64,000 nucleotides of DNA from Desulfovibrio sp. Lineage in GTDB: Bacteria; Desulfobacterota; Desulfovibrionia; Desulfovibrionales; Desulfovibrionaceae. Shown here piece by piece: positions 56,881 through 64,000 of this stretch. The DNA lies in contig JAITHT010000081.1 of assembly GCA_031279825.1 (NCBI GenBank), positions 1-64,000 on the forward strand, given 5' to 3'. How positions within the stretch are numbered: position 1 is the first letter of the stretch; each line of letters opens with the position of its first letter. The notes beneath the pieces are model-generated. The model had not been told where the DNA came from and made no database searches. It saw only the letters and a program-made list of their open reading frames with translations. The translations under genes and the position numbers were made by a program.

Positions 56881-59172
56881 GTGCCCGGGGCGAAATTATA
56901 TATGGAAATAGAAAAACAGGCGCAGTATCTGACTGAGCGGTTGAGCTACATTCGCGATATTTTCGGGAACAAGCACAATGAGAGCGTTGATTTGCTCGCC
57001 TCAAAGCTGGAAGACTACCGCAGGCGCGAGCCGCAGTTCACCTTGCGCGAACGTCGCGCGGCCGTGCTCACCCTTGAGGACTTGTTCGACTTTGTGGAAA
57101 AGAGGCTGGAGACGGAACTGACCCCCATGGATATGGTGCGCGTCGTGCGCCATCCCCATCGCATCTGTCTGCGCGACATACTGGAAAACGTGTATGACAA
57201 TTATACGGAGATAGGCAGCAAGGACGAGCATTCCATAGATCCTTCCATGGTTATCGCCAGGGCGTATATCACGCGTCGCCGGGGCAAACGCGTCATTAAT
57301 CAATCCGTGATGGTCATCGGTCAGGAAAAAGGGCATGGGGAGGAATTCCGCAACGGCGGATCGGTGAAACCCTGGGGCAACGCCAAGGCTCTTCACTACA
57401 TGCAGGTTGCCGAAACGGAAAATATTCCCGTGCATACCTATGTGTTCACACCCGGTTCCTTTCCGATCGAGGAGACCCCCGGCGCAGCACAGCAGATTGC
57501 CGCCAATTTATATGGCATGGCTTCTCTGCGGGTGCCTATCATTTCGACTATTTCCGAAGGCGGCTCCGGCGGAGCGGAGGCCATTGCCCTGGCGGACAGG
57601 CGGATTATGTTGTCCCACGGGTATTATTCCGTCATTTCTCCTGAAGGGGCCGCCGCTATTGAAGGCCGTCTGCAGCCGGGAGAGCGGGCCGCTCCGGAAT
57701 TGGTGGAAACCTGCGCCGGCCGGATGAAAATCACGGCCAGGGATAATCTGCATATGGGCTACGTGGATCATGTGATTCAGGAACCCTGCCTGGGGGCGCG
57801 TCCTTACCACTATGATTTTTTTCGTACCTTGCGTCAGGAAATATTGCGGGTGACGGACGAGGTCTGCCTCAGCGTACGCGGTTTTCGCCCTTTTCGGGGT
57901 ATTGCCCTGAGAAGTCGCCGGAAAAGAGCCGCCCGCGGGCTGGATTTTGAAAAGGCCTATATCCGCTGGAGTCTGGCCCCTTCAGAACAGATCCGCCTGG
58001 TGAACAAGCGGCATGCGAAATACCGCAGGCTTTCCCTATCGGTTGTGCCTGACAGGACTCCTTTTGCCAAGCGGGTATCCGGCTTGTGGCAGGAGGCTCT
58101 CTGGGGCGTGCACAGCCTTTTCAAGCATGGATTGCTCCAGCGGCACCAACAGAAGTTCACTGAATACATGGATGAAGTGCAATCGGAATGGGTGCTTTTT
58201 TTCAACAGGGTTCTTGCTCCCTGGCGCAGGCTCAGAAACCGCATGACCCGCAACGCTTCCAGGATCAGCATGGAAACGGCCAAGCAGTTGACGGAGCTTT
58301 CCGAATGGGATGACAATCAGGAGCAGCGCGGCGGCAACTGGGCGTACGTGAGTGCAAGGGCCAAGGAAGATCGGGCTGTTACCTGTCCCAATTCCAGAAT
58401 TCACGGCTGTCTTGATCTGTGGGCGCCTGATCTGTATGGCGAGTTCGCGGGTGTATGCACCAATTGCGGGCATCATTTCCCCATGGAATATCAATGGTAT
58501 TTACATAACGTCTTTGATCAGGGGTCTATTTTTGAATTCGCCGCCGATGTGGAGGCCTCCAATCCTCTGGGCATGGAAGCTTTTGAATCCAAATTGGCCG
58601 AAGCCAAGCAAAAGACCGGCCATAAAAGCGGCTGTATGGTGTTTGAAGCGCGTATCAACGGCACATGGTTGCTGGTGGCCATGCTGATGGCCACGTTCAG
58701 AGGAGGTTCCGTCGGCGCCGCCGAGGGCGAGAAATTCATTCGGGCGGCGGAAAGGGCCAAGCGGAAACGCTTTCCTTTACTGGCCTACGTGCACGGCACC
58801 GCTGGCATCCGCATTCAGGAAGGCACCAACGGACTCATTCAAATGGCCCGTTGCACCATGGCCGTGCGCCGCTATATAGATGCCGGCGGTCTGTACATCG
58901 TGACGTACGACACGAACTCGTATGCCGGTCCTGTAGCCAGTTTTCTCGGTTGTTCACCCTACCAGTTCGGCATCCGCTCCGCCAACGTGGGTTTCGCCGG
59001 TCCCGGAGTTATTACGGAAACCACCGGCATTGAGATCCCCCCCCATTACCATAACGTGTATAAAGCCTTGGCTCGCGGACATATCCAAGGCATATGGGAT
59101 CGCCGCGAAATGCGTTTTAATCTGAGCCAGGCCCTGCTTACCATGGGCGGGCGCAATCTTTACTACCGCTGA
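56881..59172 (+). CDS. Fused acetyl-CoA carboxylase carboxyltransferase (AccA-AccD order)
   Basis: N-terminal AccA-like VHTYVFTPGSFPIEETPGAAQQIAANLYGMASLRVPIISTISEGGSGGAEAIALADR; C-terminal AccD-like Zn region and GTAGIRIQEGTNGLIQMARCTMAVRRY. Confidence 0.85.
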   Translation: MPGAKLYMEIEKQAQYLTERLSYIRDIFGNKHNESVDLLASKLEDYRRREPQFTLRERRAAVLTLEDLFDFVEKRLETELTPMDMVRVVRHPHRICLRDILENVYDNYTEIGSKDEHSIDPSMVIARAYITRRRGKRVINQSVMVIGQEKGHGEEFRNGGSVKPWGNAKALHYMQVAETENIPVHTYVFTPGSFPIEETPGAAQQIAANLYGMASLRVPIISTISEGGSGGAEAIALADRRIMLSHGYYSVISPEGAAAIEGRLQPGERAAPELVETCAGRMKITARDNLHMGYVDHVIQEPCLGARPYHYDFFRTLRQEILRVTDEVCLSVRGFRPFRGIALRSRRKRAARGLDFEKAYIRWSLAPSEQIRLVNKRHAKYRRLSLSVVPDRTPFAKRVSGLWQEALWGVHSLFKHGLLQRHQQKFTEYMDEVQSEWVLFFNRVLAPWRRLRNRMTRNASRISMETAKQLTELSEWDDNQEQRGGNWAYVSARAKEDRAVTCPNSRIHGCLDLWAPDLYGEFAGVCTNCGHHFPMEYQWYLHNVFDQGSIFEFAADVEASNPLGMEAFESKLAEAKQKTGHKSGCMVFEARINGTWLLVAMLMATFRGGSVGAAEGEKFIRAAERAKRKRFPLLAYVHGTAGIRIQEGTNGLIQMARCTMAVRRYIDAGGLYIVTYDTNSYAGPVASFLGCSPYQFGIRSANVGFAGPGVITETTGIEIPPHYHNVYKALARGHIQGIWDRREMRFNLSQALLTMGGRNLYYR

Positions 59173-59226
59173 GGCGGAACCGGTGTTTTTCCACACCCGG
59201 CGGCGCCGTGAGGCAAGGATCCGTCC

Positions 59227-59880
59227 ATGCTTGACATAAGTGCAGTACTTGAGGAGATACAAGCCTCTCCTTATGAGGAGATAGTCGTATCCGCCCCTCA
59301 TTCGGGAGAAATTATCTTTCCGGAAAAACTTTTTCCCGGTGACGAGGTCTTTGGCCCCTCCGGCACATGGAAGGAAAAAGACGGCGACTTGCTCGCCACC
59401 CTCATCAGGGAGCGTAATCCGCAACCCATACTTTGTCCCAAAAAAGGCGAAATTGTTGTCGTTCATCGCGAACTCCACGGCACTTTCGTTCAGGCGGGTA
59501 CGGAACTGATCCGCCTGCGCCATTTCCTTTCCCGCGAAGAGGTGGTGCGGCTCATTCTGAAGCGGGCTCTTCACCTGTTTTGCGCCCCGGAACGGGCCAA
59601 GTACTATTTTATTCCGTCTGTGGACATCAAGATCAAGGTCTCCGGCCCCAATGTCGTCACTATACGCGACGGTGAGGAAATTTTTATCATGTCGCGTATG
59701 AAGCGTGAAACGCCTTTGCGCTATTCCGGTCCTGAAGGGGTCATCTATGCCGTGTACTTCAGCCATGCCCAGAACGTTGACGCGGGGCAGCCGTTGATAG
59801 GCGTCTGTCCTCCCTATATGGTAAAGCAGGTCGAAGAAGTCGTCATGCGCGTGCAGACGGAATGGAAAGTACGCGAATAA
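59227..59880 (+). CDS. Biotinyl/lipoyl-like domain protein, candidate BCCP of this operon
   Basis: EEIFIMSRMKRETPLRYSGPEGVIYAVYFSHAQNVDAGQPLIGV resembles a biotinyl hammerhead with noncanonical RMKRE in place of AMKME. Confidence 0.6.
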   Translation: MLDISAVLEEIQASPYEEIVVSAPHSGEIIFPEKLFPGDEVFGPSGTWKEKDGDLLATLIRERNPQPILCPKKGEIVVVHRELHGTFVQAGTELIRLRHFLSREEVVRLILKRALHLFCAPERAKYYFIPSVDIKIKVSGPNVVTIRDGEEIFIMSRMKRETPLRYSGPEGVIYAVYFSHAQNVDAGQPLIGVCPPYMVKQVEEVVMRVQTEWKVRE

Positions 59881-59920
59881 AGCCTTTTTATTTTCGCAGG
59901 TGTAACGTGAAGGCAAGGCT

Positions 59921-60331
59921 ATGGGACGTATCCTTTTTATTCGCGTGAAGGTTGAAACCTTTGCTGTAAAGGATGTCGTGAAGGCTTGGCCCCTGCTCTG
60001 CGCTCTTGTTTGGCCCGATTCGGAAGCAGGCGCGGCTTTATCCGGCAAAACGGCGCGCGCTTCAGCGGCCTCTGCCGGACAGGGCGCTTTGGAACTTGTG
60101 GATGCGTTGCTGGACTTTGCGCGTTTCGGCGACATGCCGCAAGGCGGGGGGGAGCCTCTGCACGCTTTGGCGCGGCGGCTTGAAGCATTACGGGAATCCT
60201 TGGATGACGCCCTGGGAGACAGAAACGTGCCCGCTGCCCAAAAAACGATTGATGCTATTGAAAATACCTTGGATGAAGCGGAAAAAACGGTATATGCCAT
60301 AAAAGGCAAGTTGCCGGATGCTTTTCGATAG
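59921..60331 (+). CDS. Small uncharacterized protein
   Basis: ORF 136 aa between the carboxylase operon and ssb; acidic helical C-terminus. Confidence 0.5.
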   Translation: MGRILFIRVKVETFAVKDVVKAWPLLCALVWPDSEAGAALSGKTARASAASAGQGALELVDALLDFARFGDMPQGGGEPLHALARRLEALRESLDDALGDRNVPAAQKTIDAIENTLDEAEKTVYAIKGKLPDAFR

Positions 60332-60447
60332 CGGGAAAAAGGGGAGTGTGCCGGATTGCGCTTTTGTTCAAGGCATGGCACGTTATCATATATGCGTATT
60401 ACACGGCGGATTGTCGTTAAGGATATTTTCATTAAGGGAAGTGAGCC

Positions 60448-60984
60448 ATGTTGAATAAAGTTATGATCATCGGATACCTCGGACGCGATCCGGAACTGAA
60501 ATACGCCGCCTCCGGCATGCCTATCGCCAACTTGCGTATTGCCACTGATGAGTCCTATACGGATCGTGACGGCAATAAAGTGGAGCGTACGGAATGGCAC
60601 TCGGTGGTGGTTTTTCAGCGCGTCGCCGAAAATTGCGCCAGCTACTTGAGTAAAGGCAGCTTGGTGTTTGTGGAAGGCAGTCTGCAAACCCGAAAATGGC
60701 AGGATCAGAACGGCCAGGATCGCTACACAACGGAAATAAAGGCTCTTCGCGTGCAGTTTCTTGACCGCAAAGGCGCGCGCCAGAATATCGGAGGAGAGGA
60801 CGGCGCCTACCAGAATGATGGAGGATACGCGAAAGCGGGCGGGAAGGGGCATCCCTCGGGACAGGGGGCGCAGCCTTTTCAGCAGGGCGGCGGAAAGAGC
60901 CAGTCCAGAGAAGCGTCGCCTCCTGACGATCTGGGGCCGGCCTTTCCCTCCGAGGCCAGCGGTATGGATGATGTGCCGTTCTGA
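60448..60984 (+). CDS. ssb: Single-stranded DNA-binding protein
   Basis: MLNKVMIIGYLGRDPELKYAASGMPIANLRIATDESYTDRDGNKVERTEWHSVVVF; acidic tail MDDVPF. Confidence 0.97.
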   Translation: MLNKVMIIGYLGRDPELKYAASGMPIANLRIATDESYTDRDGNKVERTEWHSVVVFQRVAENCASYLSKGSLVFVEGSLQTRKWQDQNGQDRYTTEIKALRVQFLDRKGARQNIGGEDGAYQNDGGYAKAGGKGHPSGQGAQPFQQGGGKSQSREASPPDDLGPAFPSEASGMDDVPF

Positions 60985-60992
60985 GACTGCCC

Positions 60993-61112
60993 TGGAGCAT
61001 TTTCACTTTGACACCGCTCTGTCAACCGGCAGCGTAAGCGCCGGATCTCGTGCACGGGGAGCAGGCGAAACGTGTTTTCGCCGAGGGCGACGAGTGCAAT
61101 GTTGCAAATGGA
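60993..61112 (-). repeat. Copy of dispersed repeat family (R7), between ssb and EF-hand gene
   Basis: GGAGCATTTTCACTTTGACACCGCTCTGTCAACCGGCAGCGTAAGCGCCGG...GGGGAGCAGGCGAAACGTGTTTTCGCCGAGGGCGACGAGTGCAATGTTGCAAATG. Confidence 0.88.
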
Positions 61113-61120
61113 GAACTTCC

Positions 61121-61579
61121 ATGGTTAACTTTTTTATCATTGGAAAGACGCGCGTCGACATATTTTCGAAAAATGCCGTCAGCAACGCTTTGGCGGCGCT
61201 CTGCCTTTGCGCCGCGTTTGTGACCGCCATGTTGTGGGAGATTTCTCCCGTCAGGGCAGGGCAGGAAATGTCCCGACAGGGAGTGGAAGAGCGTTTTGCC
61301 GCCATGGATGCGGATAGTAACGGCAAGGTAAATCGTGAAGAATTTTTGGCCGCTCATCCCGCTATGAAAGATGAAGCCTTTGCCGCCATTGACGCCGATG
61401 GCGATGGCGTCCTTGTTATTAAGGAATGGAAAGATTTTGCCGCCGGGCACGGTATGGGCGGAGCTATGCCGCCCGTGCCGTCCTCTGGGACGGAAGGCGC
61501 GTCTTCGGCGGGAAAAGACGCGCCCGGGCTTTCCGATAAGCCTCCCTCATTGCTCATGCCGCCCGGCAATTCCCGCTGA
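61121..61579 (+). CDS. Membrane-anchored or secreted EF-hand protein
   Basis: N-terminal hydrophobic segment; two EF loops DADSNGKVNREEF and DADGDGVLVIKEW. Confidence 0.8.
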   Translation: MVNFFIIGKTRVDIFSKNAVSNALAALCLCAAFVTAMLWEISPVRAGQEMSRQGVEERFAAMDADSNGKVNREEFLAAHPAMKDEAFAAIDADGDGVLVIKEWKDFAAGHGMGGAMPPVPSSGTEGASSAGKDAPGLSDKPPSLLMPPGNSR

Positions 61580-61580
61580 T

Positions 61581-63656
61581 ATGCTTCAGCCTTCTTATTT
61601 ACCCATGAGCCAGGAGGAAATGCGCCTGGCCGGATGGGAGGAACTGGATATTTTGCTGATTTCCGGCGACGCTTATGTGGATCACCCGGCTTTCGGCATT
61701 GCCTTGCTCGGCCGCTGGCTTGTCGCGCACGGTTTTCGTGTGGGAGTGGTGGCGCAGCCGCGTTGGCGGCATAAGAACGACTCCTTGGCTGACGTGAGCG
61801 TTATGGGCAGGCCGCGTTTATTCGCCGGAGTGACGGCCGGGGCTGTCGATTCCATGCTGGCGCATTACACGGCCTTTCGCAAAAAACGGCGAGACGATGC
61901 CTATACTCCCGGAGCGTTGAGCGGCGCCAGGCCAAACCGGGCATGCATAGTCTACACGGGTTTGGCGCGACACGCCTTTCCTGGTCTGCCCGTTGTACTG
62001 GGGGGTATAGAAGCCTCGCTCCGCCGCGTCAGCCATTACGATTTTTGGGATGATTCCCTGCGTCGGCCTCTGCTGCAAGAGAGCAAGGCTGATATTCTGG
62101 TGTACGGCATGGGGGAGCGCGCCGTTCTGGAAATAGCCGCGCGGGCTGAAAAACTTCTTGCCGCCGACATGCGGCAACGGACAGGGCGAAACAACGGCGA
62201 TGCGGGGGAGGCAAAAGAGCGTGAGCCGGATACTCCTCCGGCCCGAACACCCTCTCTTCATGCCGCGTCCGTAAACGGCAAGGAGGTATCCCCCTGCCAT
62301 CTTTCCGGAAAAGTCCTGTCGGAAGCCTGCCGCGATGTGCCCGGCACGGCTTGGATGGCTTCCCTGCCCGTGGCGCGTTTCTGGCTCGGACTGGACGCGC
62401 CGGAGCATTCGGGCGGGGCGCGTCCCGTGCTCATGCTGCCTTCTCATGAAGCTATACAGGCCGATTCCGCTTTGTTGATGCAGGCCACGGCGTCCCTTGA
62501 ACGGCATATGCACGCGGGCGGACAATACGCCGTACAGGAATCGGGCGGGCGGGCGTTGGTGCTCGCTCCGTCGGCCGCGCCCCTTGAACGGGAGGAAATG
62601 GATTTTCTCCATGACCTGCCTTACACCCGCTTGCCACACCCCTCCTACACCCTCCCTATTCAGGCATGGGAGGTGATCCGAAGCAGCATTTCCACGCATC
62701 GGGGTTGCGGAGGAGGCTGCTCGTTTTGTTCTCTTGCCCTGCATCAAGGCAGGCGTATAAGTTCGCGTTCGCGTGCTTCAATCGTCCGTGAAGCCGCCGT
62801 CATCGCCGCCGGCCCCGCCGGCGGCTTGGGCTCATCGCCTGAAGCGTCGAAAACTCCGCGTTGGGCCGGCGCCATCAGCGATGTTGGCGGTCCGAGCGCC
62901 AATATGTGGCAGGCCCTTTGCGCGTTGCCCCGAGGCGCCGGCTGCGCCCGGTCCAGTTGCCTGCATCCGGCGCCCTGTCCCTTATTCCGCGTGAAGCAGG
63001 GTGATGCGCTACGTTTGCTGAGGGAGATAGCGTCCCTGCCGGGCGTGCGCCATGTGCGCGTGGCCAGCGGTTTGCGTTTCGATTTGCTTCTTCGGGACAG
63101 CGAGGCCTTGCACGGCTATATATCGGAATTTACCGGCGGCCAGATTAAGGTCGCGCCTGAGCACAGCGAAGCTGCCGTGCTCAGACTCATGCGTAAACCG
63201 GGACTGGAGGTATTTGAACGCTTTCTCGCCATATTTGCACGGCATTGCCATGCGGCGGGCAAGCGGCAATACGTCGTCCCGTATCTTATGAGCGCTTTTC
63301 CCGGCTGCACCGAGGCGCACATGCACGATTTGGCCGCCTGGCTCAAAAAAAAACACTGGAAACCGCAGCAGGTGCAGTGTTTTGTTCCCACTCCCGGCAC
63401 CGTGGCTACAGCCATGTTTTATGCGCGCGTTACTCCGGAAGGCGAACCTCTGTATGTTGCCGGGAGCGATAAAGAACGCCTGCGCCAGCATCAATTGATT
63501 AGTCCGGCCAATCCGGAAGGAGAAAGGCACCGGGAGCGGCAACGGAGCGCCGGGGCCGGTACGCGTCACGGCCGGGCACGCGCGCGCAAGAAAACAGGAA
63601 CCTGTACAGAGCGTTTCCAAGGGAATGCCTCCGTTGCTCCCTTGCGAAGCCGTTGA
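61581..63656 (+). CDS. YgiQ-family radical SAM protein
   Basis: MLQPSYLPMSQEEMRLAGWEELDILLISGDAYVDHPAFGIALLGRWL, VVLGGIEASLRRVSHYDFWDDSLRRPLL, SISTHRGCGGGCSFCSLALHQGRRISSRS, GGQIKVAPEHSE. Confidence 0.93.
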   Translation: MLQPSYLPMSQEEMRLAGWEELDILLISGDAYVDHPAFGIALLGRWLVAHGFRVGVVAQPRWRHKNDSLADVSVMGRPRLFAGVTAGAVDSMLAHYTAFRKKRRDDAYTPGALSGARPNRACIVYTGLARHAFPGLPVVLGGIEASLRRVSHYDFWDDSLRRPLLQESKADILVYGMGERAVLEIAARAEKLLAADMRQRTGRNNGDAGEAKEREPDTPPARTPSLHAASVNGKEVSPCHLSGKVLSEACRDVPGTAWMASLPVARFWLGLDAPEHSGGARPVLMLPSHEAIQADSALLMQATASLERHMHAGGQYAVQESGGRALVLAPSAAPLEREEMDFLHDLPYTRLPHPSYTLPIQAWEVIRSSISTHRGCGGGCSFCSLALHQGRRISSRSRASIVREAAVIAAGPAGGLGSSPEASKTPRWAGAISDVGGPSANMWQALCALPRGAGCARSSCLHPAPCPLFRVKQGDALRLLREIASLPGVRHVRVASGLRFDLLLRDSEALHGYISEFTGGQIKVAPEHSEAAVLRLMRKPGLEVFERFLAIFARHCHAAGKRQYVVPYLMSAFPGCTEAHMHDLAAWLKKKHWKPQQVQCFVPTPGTVATAMFYARVTPEGEPLYVAGSDKERLRQHQLISPANPEGERHRERQRSAGAGTRHGRARARKKTGTCTERFQGNASVAPLRSR

Positions 63657-63668
63657 TGCCTGAGCCGC

Positions 63669-64000
63669 TCATTGCATCTCAACGCCGGGTAGCACTGATC
63701 GCGGCGTATACTCGACGGATATTCCCATCTTGTCTATGTCAGAGTCTTCCGCTGATATGCTTTGCGGAGTTTCCGGGTTCAGTCGGATAACCAGAGTACC
63801 GGGTTGTTTCAGCAAATCGGCGAAACCACCCATGATGACGCCCACGTCCCGCATCGTCTTGCCCCTCTGCCGGAACTCCTCCGCCGCTTGCGCGCGCAGG
63901 CGCTTGGCGGTTTCCTGCGCCTTATCCCCCGGCTGCTCTCCAACTGCCTGTGCCAGTTGGCTGAAGTAGACGTCAATGGCCTTTTCGTCGACAAGCGTGG
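63669..64000 (-). CDS. C-terminal part of an uncharacterized protein, truncated by the window edge
   Basis: Minus-strand frame open to the edge: ...EKAIDVYFSQLAQAVGEQPGDKAQETAKRLRAQAAEEFRQRGKTMRDVGVIMGGFADLLKQPGTLVIRLNPETPQSISAEDSDIDKMGISVEYTPRSVLPGVEMQ. Confidence 0.55.
   Translation of the reverse strand, partial: TLVDEKAIDVYFSQLAQAVGEQPGDKAQETAKRLRAQAAEEFRQRGKTMRDVGVIMGGFADLLKQPGTLVIRLNPETPQSISAEDSDIDKMGISVEYTPRSVLPGVEMQ

Overview
The 64 kb window looks like a GC-rich, Desulfovibrionaceae-like bacterial chromosome (taxonomy is inferred from protein flavour only; no search was run). Housekeeping and metabolic blocks: cobB-cobQ, a YbgF/CpoB-like lipoprotein, dprA, mazEF, rlmE-yebC-ruvC, a Cys/Met block (cysK, two Cys/Met-metabolism PLP enzymes, an Rrf2 regulator, metA), htpG, lgt, tRNA-Leu(GAG), dapL, a DUF1538/PII-like pair, an L-2-hydroxyglutarate oxidase next to a large FAD/Fe-S oxidoreductase, yqgF, an aconitase-family hydratase, hypC, aroE, a purine nucleoside phosphorylase, a three-gene acetyl-CoA carboxylase-like operon, ssb and a YgiQ-type radical SAM protein. 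The main accessory region (about 7.1-25.7 kb) is a tightly packed heptose-glycan locus (hddA, gmhA, hddC-gmhB fusion, epimerase, GT2s, ABC flippase). It carries a 1442-aa methyltransferase-GT-GT-MiaB-like radical SAM fusion and a second radical SAM gene, and is preceded by a 16.75-unit TTAC tetranucleotide repeat inside a short ORF (possible phase-variation switch). Other structure not explained by genes: (i) a dispersed intergenic repeat family of about 90-130 bp with a covarying GAGCATTTTCA-NNN-TGAAAATGCTC hairpin, at least seven copies; (ii) a related palindrome in-frame inside a methyltransferase-like ORF; (iii) a shared 5' leader upstream of three or four unrelated genes; (iv) MITE-like elements and an ISL3 transposase relic; (v) a possible AUA start codon. 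No CRISPR array, rRNA or intact IS was seen.
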